This document shows positions 1 to 6,880 of a stretch of DNA of 19,987 bases, piece after piece (position 1 is the first letter of the stretch; every line of letters begins with the position of its first letter). Source of the DNA: Holtiella sp036655075 (GTDB taxonomy: Bacteria; Bacillota; Clostridia; Lachnospirales; Cellulosilyticaceae); assembly GCF_036655075.1 (NCBI RefSeq), contig NZ_JAVVQU010000047.1, positions 1 to 19,987 of the forward strand, written 5' to 3'. Made by a program: the position numbers and the translations under genes. The notes under the pieces are model-generated. The model was not told where the DNA came from, did not search any database, and worked only from the letters and a program-made list of their open reading frames with translations.

Positions 1-250
1 AGGGCGACGACGAGGTTGGATACCAGGTTTGTGATTGTGATCGTCACAACCACATGGATTCATACAATCACAATTGCAGTCACAACCACAATTGCAGTCA
101 CAACCACAACCAGCGTTACAACCACAACCGGCGTTACAACCACAACCAGTGTTGCAATCATCATTAGGAGCAGGGCGACGACGAGGTTGGATACCAGGTT
201 TATGATTGTGATCGTCACAACCACATGGATTCATACAATCACAATTGCAG
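1..250. repeat. 171-bp tandem repeat inside the Cys-rich gene (two partial copies)
   Basis: Bases 1-79 match 172-250 with one difference (G at 31, A at 202). The offset is 171 bp, exactly 57 codons, so the reading frame is kept. Between the conserved blocks lie shorter GC/NC/DC dipeptide-coding repeats (CACAATTGCAGC-type units on the plus strand) that vary in number. This is a coding tandem repeat that can expand or contract without breaking the frame. The array probably continues past the left edge. Confidence 0.9.
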
Positions 251-516
251 CCACAATTGCAGCCACAATTGCATCCACATCCACATCCGCAGCCACAGCC
301 ACAGTTGGTGTCTGGAGATTCATAAGTCGTTTTTTTGCGAGGGGTTGGTGGGCAAGCGCAGTTACAACGTGATCGGGTATAACCATACCCCGCACAGGTT
401 TGGATATGAATATTATTATTAGGTTCACAAGATTTACAATTACTTTCTGCTTCTGTAGAACAGTTGCAGCAACAGTTACAAGGATTACAACAATTTAAAT
501 TACAATTACAAGACAT
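1..516 (-). CDS. Cysteine-rich repeat protein, 5' part (runs off left edge)
   Basis: Reading the minus strand from ATG at 516 gives 172 codons without a stop, up to the window edge, so the C-terminus is missing. A strong site (AAGGAGGA, about 521-529) precedes the start. About a quarter of the residues (roughly 44) are Cys. The order is: a Cys-rich N-terminus (MSCNCNLNCCNPCNCCCNCS), a Lys/Arg/Pro linker (PPTPRKKTTYESPD), a run of alternating GC, NC and DC dipeptides, then the box MNPCGCDDHNHKPG followed by GIQPRRRP, and a second round of the same. The repeat period is 57 residues. There is no membrane segment or signal peptide. I recognise no named family. Dense CxC with His suggests metal binding or disulfide cross-linking, as in some spore-coat or exosporium proteins, but that is inference. 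The gene is divergent from its right-hand neighbour. It is easily missed because it has no stop in the window and an open antisense frame. Confidence 0.8.
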   Translation of the reverse strand, partial: MSCNCNLNCCNPCNCCCNCSTEAESNCKSCEPNNNIHIQTCAGYGYTRSRCNCACPPTPRKKTTYESPDTNCGCGCGCGCGCNCGCNCGCNCDCMNPCGCDDHNHKPGIQPRRRPAPNDDCNTGCGCNAGCGCNAGCGCDCNCGCDCNCDCMNPCGCDDHNHKPGIQPRRRP

Positions 517-558
517 ACTATTCCTCCTTAAGAAAAATAAAAGGGTTACTTCAATACA

Positions 559-567
559 TATATTATG
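559..567 (-). promoter_or_regulatory. Possible -10 element for the Cys-rich gene
   Basis: On the minus strand, CATAATATA lies about 43 bases upstream of the start at 516. It fits the CATAnnnTA pattern of mother-cell sporulation sigma factors. It also resembles a weak sigma-A -10, but no sigma-A -35 is found at 16-18 bases. The upstream GTCAAATT only loosely resembles a sporulation -35. In AT-rich DNA this may be chance. Confidence 0.25.
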
Positions 568-640
568 CAGCACCGACATAATTTGACATTGTACAATTAA
601 AATTAAAAACATATTTTTGAAAAAAAAGAATATATATATA

Positions 641-666
641 GTGACAAGCTGTAGTGACGAGCTGTA
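641..666 (+). repeat. 13-bp tandem duplication just before the YkvI-like gene
   Basis: GTGACAAGCTGTA (641-653) is followed directly by GTGACGAGCTGTA (654-666), one mismatch, and a third partial start GTGAGG at 667. The duplication ends where the ribosome binding site AGGAGGG (670-676) begins. The second copy starts with an in-frame GTG, which could be mistaken for the gene's start. Confidence 0.85.
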
Positions 667-680
667 GTGAGGAGGGAACT

Positions 681-1781
681 ATGAAGAAGAGGTTTTTAAG
701 TATTCAACTGGCAACTATTTTTGTGGGCAGTATTGTAGGCGCAGGATTATCTTCAGGAAGAGAATTAAGTCAATTTTTTTCCACATATGGCTATAAAGGT
801 TTTATAGGTCTTTTTATTTGTGCATTTTCATACATATTGGTAGGACGTATGATTATAGATATTACAATGAAGTACAATGTCAAATCATACAATGAATTTA
901 TTAGTTTAGTTTGTCCCAGAGGGATAGGAAGTTTTACGAATATCATCCTCACATTATTCTTGCTAAGCAGTACCATCATTATATTGGCAGGGAGTTCAGC
1001 AGTCATTCATCAGTACTTTGGTGTGCCAAGGTGGATTGGATTTTTACTGATGCTCGTACTTAGTCTTATGATCTTGCTTAAGAATACAAAAGGATTATTT
1101 GAAGTAAATATTGCAACAGTCCCTTTGTTGGTGATTGTTATGTCAGCTATATTTATTAGCTTTATACTCAGAAGACCTGAGACATTTTCTTTAGACTATT
1201 TGCAGGCTATTCCTATTGCGAAGAAAAATTGGCCAACCTCAAGTTTGGTATACGCTGGGTTCAACATTATATCTATAGTAGGAATATTGGTGCCTCTAGC
1301 CTATGAGTTAAGGGACAAAGAAGCCTTAAATGCAGGGATTAAGATAGGTTCTTGGGTATTAACCTTAGTAAGTTTCTTTATTGTATTTTTGATGATGGTC
1401 AATCACACCTACCCACAGCTTTATGAAATTCCTATCTTAGCGGTTGCTATGGAAGGTGGAAAAGTGTTAAGAATAGCCTTGCTTATTGTGATCTGGCTAG
1501 AAATGTTTTCGTCTCAAATTTCTAATGTGTATAGTTTGACGAGGTCCCTAGAGAGTAAGATGGGTATTCCTTATAAAAAAGGTGTGGTCATCATACTGGC
1601 TATAGCAACGCCATTTTCCTTTATAGGATTTAGTAAATTAGTAGATATTCTCTATCCGTTATATGGTGTATTAAGTTTGGCCTTTGTAATGTGTTGCATT
1701 CTTTTTTATATGAAAGAAAAAGTCAGTATAAATTCATTTAAAAAATGTAAGCAAAATGTAGCAGGTAGGCATAAGATATAG
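681..1781 (+). CDS. YkvI-like integral membrane protein
   Basis: This is a 366-residue polytopic membrane protein with about ten hydrophobic segments. The first segment carries QLATIFVGSIVGAGLSSGRE, the glycine-rich start typical of the YkvI family (COG3949), which is distantly related to amino-acid/cation transporters of the APC type. No substrate is established for the family. Start chosen at ATG 681 because AGGAGGG (670-676) sits 4 bases upstream; an in-frame GTG at 654 would add nine residues (MTSCSEEGT) and lacks a site of its own. It is transcribed alone, diverges from the Cys-rich gene on its left and ends at a terminator, so it is not part of the sugar locus. The C-terminal tail is Lys-rich and probably cytoplasmic. 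Confidence 0.8.
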   Translation: MKKRFLSIQLATIFVGSIVGAGLSSGRELSQFFSTYGYKGFIGLFICAFSYILVGRMIIDITMKYNVKSYNEFISLVCPRGIGSFTNIILTLFLLSSTIIILAGSSAVIHQYFGVPRWIGFLLMLVLSLMILLKNTKGLFEVNIATVPLLVIVMSAIFISFILRRPETFSLDYLQAIPIAKKNWPTSSLVYAGFNIISIVGILVPLAYELRDKEALNAGIKIGSWVLTLVSFFIVFLMMVNHTYPQLYEIPILAVAMEGGKVLRIALLIVIWLEMFSSQISNVYSLTRSLESKMGIPYKKGVVIILAIATPFSFIGFSKLVDILYPLYGVLSLAFVMCCILFYMKEKVSINSFKKCKQNVAGRHKI

Positions 1782-1807
1782 CATAGGTGTGTTATAAAAT
1801 GCGTTTC

Positions 1808-1852
1808 GAAGAAGATACCCTCTATAAAAGGAGGTGTATCTTCTTTTTTTTT
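1808..1852 (+). terminator. Intrinsic terminator after the YkvI-like gene
   Basis: GAAGATACCCTC (1811-1822) pairs with GAGGTGTATCTTC (1831-1843), leaving one bulged base and an 8-base loop. A run of T residues follows (1844-1852). The stem and T tract make a clear Rho-independent terminator, isolating the upstream gene from the ABC operon. Confidence 0.9.
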
Positions 1853-1856
1853 CTTT

Positions 1857-2102
1857 TTAAATAACAAGATAAAGTAAAGTAAAAGTTACTTTTTGCAATT
1901 TTCAGTTATAATTTATATGAATAAAAAATATATTAAAAAATAAAGTTGTAAGCTAAAAAATAAATGTTGTGAAGTAATAATTTACAACATAATGCAACAT
2001 AGAAAAGGCTTATTGACCAAAGAAAAAATAAGATTATGGTGAAAGTGGTGATAAAAAGATAAGTTTTAAAAAATAAAAATGTATAATTAGTATAAAAGTC
2101 GA
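1857..2102. other. AT-rich gene-free stretch upstream of the ABC operon
   Basis: No credible ORF is present. Structures seen: a palindrome AAAAGT-T-ACTTTT (1881-1893); a TATAAT (1907-1912) without a convincing -35; and a weak promoter-like pair TTGACC (2013-2018), 16 bases, TATGGT (2035-2040). The main promoter lies just downstream at 2103. The stretch may hold further regulator sites, but nothing firm can be claimed. Confidence 0.5.
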
Positions 2103-2131
2103 TTGACAATGATAAGCTGATAATTTATAAT
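2103..2131 (+). promoter_or_regulatory. Consensus sigma-A promoter of the ABC operon
   Basis: TTGACA (2103-2108), a 17-base spacer and TATAAT (2126-2131) give a perfect match to the housekeeping consensus in both boxes and spacing. Transcription would start near 2138, leaving a leader of about 145 bases before the first permease. The sequence right after the -10 (TTAGTTAACAAAAACTTAC) resembles that downstream of the promoter at 6771-6799, with GTTAA starting four bases beyond the -10 in both. A promoter this strong would normally need repression, which fits the LacI-family gene nearby. Confidence 0.85.
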
Positions 2132-2166
2132 TTAGTTAACAAAAACTTACTTGGAATAAATTTATA

Positions 2167-2190
2167 AACAAACTTTATAAGCTTTGTTAA
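2167..2190. promoter_or_regulatory. Inverted repeat in the ABC operon leader
   Basis: AACAAA (2167-2172) and TTTGTT (2183-2188) form an imperfect dyad around CTTTATAAGC. Read on the minus strand, CTTAACAAAGCTT (2179-2191) resembles CCTAACAAAAGCTT at 14412-14425 and CTTAACAAAAGTT at 6812-6824. It lies downstream of the predicted transcription start, where a roadblock operator could act. This is a candidate site only. Confidence 0.3.
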
Positions 2191-2224
2191 GTACTTTGAG
2201 AAGTCTTGTAAGGAGATTTATAAG

Positions 2225-2257
2225 ATGAAACTTAGTATCCTGTTAGAAAATAGCTAG
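2225..2257 (+). CDS. Possible 10-residue leader ORF before the ABC permeases
   Basis: ATG at 2225 encodes MKLSILLENS and a TAG at 2255-2257. It is preceded by TAAGGAG (2209-2215) at 9 bases, a better spaced site than chance usually provides, and it lies within the predicted 5' leader of the permease operon. The gap to the permease start at 2283 is 25 bases. It could be a translated leader peptide that affects expression of the permeases, or merely an accident of sequence. The peptide has no obvious runs of one amino acid that would suggest classic attenuation. Confidence 0.35.
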   Translation: MKLSILLENS

Positions 2258-2282
2258 AACTATCACAAGAGGGGGCAGACCT

Positions 2283-3236
2283 ATGAAAAAAACTTCGAAA
2301 GATGCAGCTGTAACATTTGCTGCACCAAAACGTAAGAGCAAAGTACAAAGCATGCTTGCTTGCTGGCAATTATATGCGTTCGTAGCACCAGCAGTAATTT
2401 GCCTTTTGATTTTCTCTTATGTGCCAATGTACGGTGTACAATTAGCCTTTAGAGATTACAATCCTATTATGGGGATTACAGGTAGTCCATGGGTTGGATT
2501 CGAACACTTTATTCGTTTCTTTAATTCATACCAATTTAAACAACTTATCAGTAACACATTAATTTTAAGTCTTTATTCTTTAATAGTAGGATTCCCTATT
2601 CCTATCATTTTAGCATTAGCACTTAACCAAGTTAAGAACAGTAAGTTCAAAAAACTTGTACAAACAGTAACTTACGCACCACACTTTATCTCAGTCGTAG
2701 TACTTGTAGGTATGCTTGGGATCTTCTTCTCAGTAAATGGTGGTTTAGTAAATGAAATAATCAAATTATTCGGTGGTGAGCCAACATTATTCATGGGTGA
2801 GGTTAAATACTTCAGACATATGTATGTTTGGTCAGGTATCTGGCAAAGTATGGGATGGAGTGCTGTTATTTACTTAGCTGCATTATCAGGTGTTAGTCCA
2901 GAGCTTCATGAAGCAGCGACAGTAGACGGTGCTACAAAACTTAAAAGAATTTGGCACATTGACCTTCCAACAATTCTTCCAACAATCGTTACATTACTTA
3001 TCCTTAACTGTGGTTCTGTTATGAGTATGGGATTCGAAAAAGCATTCTTAATGCAAAACCCACTTAACGCTGAGCAATCAGAAATCATTGCTACATACGT
3101 TTATAAAATGGGTCTTATCAATGCAGAATATGGTTTCTCAACAGCAGTTGGTTTATTCAACTCAGTTATTAACTGTATCTTATTAATATCAGTTAATAAA
3201 GTTTCTAAAAAAATTGGACAAGACGGATTGTGGTAA
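2283..3236 (+). CDS. ABC sugar permease, LplB type (CUT1 family)
   Basis: This 317-residue inner-membrane subunit has about six membrane segments, starting near residue 31 (YAFVAPAVICLLIFSYVP). The cytoplasmic EAA loop, which docks to the ATPase, is visible at residues 210-229 (EAATVDGATKLKRIWHIDLP). The N-terminal features and length fit the LplB/YteP type that imports oligosaccharides in Firmicutes. Start: GAGGGGG (2269-2275) lies 7 bases before the ATG. It is followed after 17 bases by the second permease and then by the binding protein, forming one import unit. No ATPase gene is present in the window, so a shared MsmX-like ATPase encoded elsewhere is expected. The likely substrate (mannose/GlcNAc/fucose-containing oligosaccharide or glycopeptide) is inferred only from the downstream enzymes. 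Confidence 0.92.
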   Translation: MKKTSKDAAVTFAAPKRKSKVQSMLACWQLYAFVAPAVICLLIFSYVPMYGVQLAFRDYNPIMGITGSPWVGFEHFIRFFNSYQFKQLISNTLILSLYSLIVGFPIPIILALALNQVKNSKFKKLVQTVTYAPHFISVVVLVGMLGIFFSVNGGLVNEIIKLFGGEPTLFMGEVKYFRHMYVWSGIWQSMGWSAVIYLAALSGVSPELHEAATVDGATKLKRIWHIDLPTILPTIVTLLILNCGSVMSMGFEKAFLMQNPLNAEQSEIIATYVYKMGLINAEYGFSTAVGLFNSVINCILLISVNKVSKKIGQDGLW

Positions 3237-3253
3237 GAAAGGAGGAAAAGTAA

Positions 3254-4168
3254 ATGTTAGAAAAAATATTTGGAGAAGGCTTCCACAAACAAGCAAAATC
3301 AGATAAGGTATTTGACGTTATTAACTACATCGGTTTAGCACTGATTCTGTTACTTGTACTTTATCCACTTTACTTTATCGTAATCGCATCATTTAGTTCA
3401 CCTGATGCAGTATCAAGAGGTGAGGTTTGGCTTTGGCCAGTAGAATTCAGTACAGAAGGATACCAACGTATCTTTGAATACAAAGAGATTTGGACAGGTT
3501 ATGCTAACTCTCTTAAATACACAATAGTAGGTACAGCTATTAACTTACTGCTTACTATTCCAGCAGCTTTTGCTTTATCAAGAAAAGAATTAGTTGGTAA
3601 AAACATTATCATGGCACTTTTCACATTCACTATGTTCTTTGGTGGTGGTCTTGTACCAAGTTACTTACTTATCAACAACTTAGGTTTAATGAATACAATG
3701 TGGGCACTTGTACTTCCAGGTGCTGTAGGGGTATACAACCTTATCGTAGCAAGATCATTCTTCTCTCAAAGTATCCCAGAAGAATTATACGAAGCATCTA
3801 TCGTAGATGGCTGTACGTATTCAAAATATTTCTTCCAAATTGTATTACCAGTTTCAAAACCAATTCTTGCAGTTATGTTCCTTATCTACGCTGTAGGTCA
3901 CTGGAACTCATACTTTAGTGCATTAATCTACTTAACAGATAGAGATATGTATCCTCTTCAAGTTATCTTAAGAGAGATTCTTATCCAACAACAATCTGTT
4001 GCAGGCGGTAGCTTAGCAAACGCTGATGCAGTAGAAGCACAAAGAAAACTTTCTGAAATGATCAAGTACGGTGTTATCATCGTTTCATCATTACCAGTAC
4101 TTTGTATTTATCCATTCGTACAAAAACACTTTGTTAAAGGTATGATGATCGGTTCAGTTAAAGGTTGA
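3254..4168 (+). CDS. ABC sugar permease, LplC/YtcP type (CUT1 family)
   Basis: This 304-residue partner permease has about six membrane segments, the first near residues 24-48. The EAA-type loop is at residues 180-199 (EASIVDGCTYSKYFFQIVLP). The C-terminus FVQKHFVKGMMIGSVKG is characteristic of the LplC/YtcP type. A strong AAAGGAGG (3238-3245) precedes the ATG by 8 bases. It forms the heterodimeric channel with the preceding permease, to which it is closely coupled (17-base gap). A hairpin follows the stop and separates it from the binding-protein gene. Confidence 0.92.
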   Translation: MLEKIFGEGFHKQAKSDKVFDVINYIGLALILLLVLYPLYFIVIASFSSPDAVSRGEVWLWPVEFSTEGYQRIFEYKEIWTGYANSLKYTIVGTAINLLLTIPAAFALSRKELVGKNIIMALFTFTMFFGGGLVPSYLLINNLGLMNTMWALVLPGAVGVYNLIVARSFFSQSIPEELYEASIVDGCTYSKYFFQIVLPVSKPILAVMFLIYAVGHWNSYFSALIYLTDRDMYPLQVILREILIQQQSVAGGSLANADAVEAQRKLSEMIKYGVIIVSSLPVLCIYPFVQKHFVKGMMIGSVKG

Positions 4169-4171
4169 TAC

Positions 4172-4195
4172 GGGTGCTCTCTAGGGAGAGTACCT
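4172..4195 (+). other. Stem-loop between permease and binding-protein genes
   Basis: GGTGCTCTC (4173-4181) pairs with GAGAGTACC (4186-4194) with one G-U, around the loop TAGG. No T tract follows, so it is not a normal terminator. Such hairpins before binding-protein genes often act as RNA-processing or stability elements that raise the binding protein over the permeases; that role is inferred here. Confidence 0.6.
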
Positions 4196-4264
4196 ATCAT
4201 AAGACATCAAGGTAGACTACAATTTTAGCTAGAATATTTAAGTAGAAAAGTGAGGTAATTGAGT

Positions 4265-5830
4265 ATGACAAAATTTAAAAAAGTTCTTACTTTAGCTACA
4301 GCAACTGCTATTGCAGTGACAAGCTTCGTAGGATGTTCAAGTAAACAAGATGCAGGTGCTGCAACAGAGCAATCTACAGTAACTGTTAATACTGAAGGGT
4401 ATCCATTAGTAAGTGAACCTATTACAATTTCAGCTTTCGCATTTGGTGAGCCAGGTGGCGGAGATTGGGAAGATTACCCAGTATTTAAAGCTTTAGAAGA
4501 AAAAACAGGTATCACAATGGACTTCCAAACAGTAAGTGGTGATGGTGCTGAAGAAAAGTTAAACCTTACATTAGCATCAAACAATTTACCAGATGTATTC
4601 TTCTCAGGTCTTAGTGATACAATGATCAACAAATACGCAAAAATGGGTCTTTTCATGCCACTTGAAGATTTAATTGCAGAATATGCACCAAACATTCAAG
4701 CATTACTTGATTCAAGACCAGACGTAAAACAAGCAATCACAATGCCAGATGGTCACATCTATGCAGTGCCTGCAATCAATGGTAATAAAGATGGTAACGT
4801 ACCAACTAAATTATACATTAACAAAACTTGGTTAGATAAACTTAGTTTAGCTGTACCAAAAACAACAGATGAATTCAAAGCTGTACTTGAAGCCTTCAAA
4901 ACACAAGATCCAAATGGCAATGGTCAACCAGATGAAATTGGTTTCACATATGAGCCAACACCACCTTACAATGTATGGAATGGTGATACAGGTTTAAGTG
5001 GAGCATTTGGTGTAACTGACAGTGGATCAAACTTAATGCTTAAAGATGGTAAACTTCTTTTCGTACCAACAGAAGAAGGATACAAAGAGTACATTAAATG
5101 GACTAGAGACCTTTACACAAACAAATTAATCGATGCTGAAATCTTTACACAAGATCATAACCAATATATGGCTAAAAGAAATTCAGACTACCTTGGTGCT
5201 TACTTAACACATGGTCCTGCAGAAGGAACAAGCGTAGAATGGATTTGTATCGAACCACTTGAAGGTCCAAATGGTGACAGATTATGGTCACAATTTGAAC
5301 ATGGTATTGATAAAAACCGTGCAATCATCGCTGCTACAAACACAAATGCAGCAGCAACTATGAGACTTATTGATTCATTCTATGAACCAGAAAACACACT
5401 TAACCTTAAATTTGGTAAATCTCTTGAAGCAAGAGATGGTGGTAAATTTGAAGTTATTTCACTTGAGCCAGGTGTAAAATCTGAAGCTCCAGGTTCATAC
5501 GTTCCAACATATGAATCAGAAGAAATCCTAAATGATTATTTAGTGCAAAATGAAAATCAATTAGCACAACAAGAAAGATATGCTATGTACGAACCATTCT
5601 TAGCTGATGCACTTCCACTTTTCAACTTAACACCAGAAGAGTCAAAAGAACTTTCAGCTATGGCAACAGACATCAGAAACTTTGCTTCTGAGAAAAAAGC
5701 AAAATGGACAACAAACCAAGCTGATATTGATGTTGAATGGGATGCTTACGTAGAGCAACTTAACAAAATGGGCTTAGCTAGATACATGGAAATCTACACT
5801 ACAGCTTATGAAAGAAGTTTACAACAATAA
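4265..5830 (+). CDS. Extracellular solute-binding lipoprotein (LipO/YtcQ type)
   Basis: This is the substrate-capturing subunit of the ABC importer, 521 residues, typical for the family that pairs with LplB/LplC permeases. The N-terminus has a basic region (KFKK), a hydrophobic core and a lipobox-like FVGC, so Cys24 would be lipidated and the protein anchored outside the membrane. A Ca-binding-like loop DPNGNGQPDE is at residues 215-224, as seen in many relatives. Start: ATG 4265 has GAGG at 4252-4255 with nine-base spacing; a TTG at 4259 in frame would be too close to that site. Codon use is biased (many AAC, TTC, CTT), suggesting high expression. It comes third in the import unit, after a stem-loop. 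Its ligand is not evident from sequence; glycan or glycopeptide is inferred from the locus. Confidence 0.92.
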   Translation: MTKFKKVLTLATATAIAVTSFVGCSSKQDAGAATEQSTVTVNTEGYPLVSEPITISAFAFGEPGGGDWEDYPVFKALEEKTGITMDFQTVSGDGAEEKLNLTLASNNLPDVFFSGLSDTMINKYAKMGLFMPLEDLIAEYAPNIQALLDSRPDVKQAITMPDGHIYAVPAINGNKDGNVPTKLYINKTWLDKLSLAVPKTTDEFKAVLEAFKTQDPNGNGQPDEIGFTYEPTPPYNVWNGDTGLSGAFGVTDSGSNLMLKDGKLLFVPTEEGYKEYIKWTRDLYTNKLIDAEIFTQDHNQYMAKRNSDYLGAYLTHGPAEGTSVEWICIEPLEGPNGDRLWSQFEHGIDKNRAIIAATNTNAAATMRLIDSFYEPENTLNLKFGKSLEARDGGKFEVISLEPGVKSEAPGSYVPTYESEEILNDYLVQNENQLAQQERYAMYEPFLADALPLFNLTPEESKELSAMATDIRNFASEKKAKWTTNQADIDVEWDAYVEQLNKMGLARYMEIYTTAYERSLQQ

Positions 5831-5840
5831 TATTACAAAA

Positions 5841-5874
5841 GAAAAGCTCTCTTCGATTAAGAAGGGAGCTTTTC
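5841..5874 (+). terminator. Hairpin after the binding-protein gene
   Basis: GAAAAGCTCTCTTC (5841-5854) and GAAGGGAGCTTTTC (5861-5874) form a 14-pair stem with one G-U around GATTAA. The 3' arm ends in TTTTCT, but there is no long T run after it. It probably acts as a terminator or a strong partial terminator, reducing read-through into the YitT-like gene that starts 25 bases later. Confidence 0.7.
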
Positions 5875-5898
5875 TACTAAGAAAAGGAAGATGAAGCC

Positions 5899-6747
5899 GT
5901 GGACGCTAAAAAGATTATAAAGTTTTTGTTTTTGAATGTTATAGGATCTATATTATATGGGGTAGGAATACATAGTTTTACAGCACCACAACATATTGCA
6001 CCAGGAGGAGCTAGTGGAATTGGGATTTTAGTCAATTACGTATCAGGTTTTCCTATTGGTCTCTTTACTTTCTTATTCAATATTCCTTTACTCATTTTGG
6101 CATACCGTTTCGTAACAAAGAAATTCTTCTATAATGCACTTTTTTCTATTACACTTTTCTCATTTATTACAGACTATGTGGTGACTCTTTTCCCAGTTTA
6201 TGCAGGGGATGCACTACTTGCTTGTATCTTTGGTGGAGCGTTGATGGGAGTAGGTCTTGCACTTGTACATATGACAGAGTCAACAACAGGTGGTCTCACT
6301 ATACTGGGGGTTATTTTGCAAAAGAAATATCCTCAATTTGAAGTAGGTAAGCTTATTTTTGTACTTAACTTAACAGTAGTAGCAGCTTCTGCCTTTGTTT
6401 TCAACAATATTGAATCAGTACTTTATGCAGTTATTGCAATTTACATATCAAGTATGTGTATGGATAGTATTGTTTGTGGACTGAATAAGAATAAGTTTGT
6501 TGTTATTATTTCAGATCACAATGAAGAGGTGAAAGCTTACATTAGTGACACAACACATAAAGGATTTACGATCTTAAATGGAGTAGGTGGATACTCAGAG
6601 TGTGACAAACAAGTTATTTTTTGTGCTATTGGAAAAAATGAATATGTGCATGTGAAAAAAATGATACATACCGTTGATCCTAATGCGTTTGTGATCATTA
6701 CAGATGCTAGTGAAGTCATAGGAAATGGTTTCAAAAGTATGATTTAG
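5899..6747 (+). CDS. YitT-family membrane protein with DUF2179 domain
   Basis: This 282-residue protein has the two-part YitT layout. An N-terminal membrane region of about five to six segments (residues 8-195) contains the family's glycine-rich stretch HSFTAPQHIAPGGASGIGIL. A cytoplasmic DUF2179 domain (about 198-282) contains KGFTILNGVGGYSECDKQVI and ends in DASEVIGNGF. The biochemical role of the family is not established. Start: GTG at 5899, eight bases after AAGGAAG; the ATG at 5891 is in a different frame. It sits directly behind the binding-protein hairpin and before the GH18 promoter, so it might be co-transcribed at a reduced level with the importer. No known link ties it to sugar catabolism. 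Confidence 0.88.
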   Translation: MDAKKIIKFLFLNVIGSILYGVGIHSFTAPQHIAPGGASGIGILVNYVSGFPIGLFTFLFNIPLLILAYRFVTKKFFYNALFSITLFSFITDYVVTLFPVYAGDALLACIFGGALMGVGLALVHMTESTTGGLTILGVILQKKYPQFEVGKLIFVLNLTVVAASAFVFNNIESVLYAVIAIYISSMCMDSIVCGLNKNKFVVIISDHNEEVKAYISDTTHKGFTILNGVGGYSECDKQVIFCAIGKNEYVHVKKMIHTVDPNAFVIITDASEVIGNGFKSMI

Positions 6748-6770
6748 TGTCAGTATTGCACAAAAATTAG

Positions 6771-6799
6771 TTGAATAATAGTCAGTAAAATGTTAAAAT
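6771..6799 (+). promoter_or_regulatory. Promoter of the GH18-M17-GH29 gene row
   Basis: TTGAAT (6771-6776), 17 bases, TAAAAT (6794-6799): five of six -35 positions close to consensus and a good -10 with ideal spacing. The start of transcription would lie near 6806, inside the palindrome at 6803-6817. It would drive the row starting at 6881. Confidence 0.6.
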
Positions 6800-6855
6800 A
6801 TAGTTAAGTAACTTAACAAAAGTTAAAAGTAAGTTAAAGTAAAGTTTTTAGTTAA
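6792..6855. promoter_or_regulatory. Candidate operator array of GTTAA half-sites
   Basis: The 15-bp sequence GTTAAGTAACTTAAC (6803-6817) is a perfect palindrome with 7-base arms and a central A. It lies four bases after the -10. GTTAA or its complement recurs at 6792, 6803, 6813, 6822, 6833 and 6851; the first five are 9-11 bases apart, close to one helical turn. TTAAC-AAAA-GTTAA (6813-6826) is a second dyad within the array. This is the layout expected of a repressor site over a start point. The natural candidate is the LacI-type regulator at 14490, but that pairing is inferred, and AT-rich DNA raises the chance level. Confidence 0.5.
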
Positions 6856-6880
6856 TTATACCAGAGGAGATTCAGCACAG

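Noticed and set aside
1..250. CRISPR-like appearance of the repeats
   Set aside because: The 79-bp near-identical blocks at 171-bp spacing keep the reading frame and encode a Cys-rich protein; there are no short uniform repeats with unique spacers.
16..372. Plus-strand open frame rich in Thr/Val/Ile
   Set aside because: It is the antisense of the Cys-rich repeat gene; it lacks a ribosome binding site, and its TTT/VTTT composition comes directly from the complementary Cys codon repeats.
583..588. TTGACA as the -35 of a YkvI-like gene promoter
   Set aside because: No acceptable -10 is found at 16-18 bases; the only candidates are poor A-rich hexamers.
654..680. GTG 654 as the start of the YkvI-like gene
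   Set aside because: The AGGAGGG at 670-676 lies inside that extension and is properly placed for ATG 681.
4259..4264. TTG start for the binding protein
   Set aside because: It is only three bases from the GAGG site; ATG 4265 has better spacing and gives a normal lipoprotein signal.
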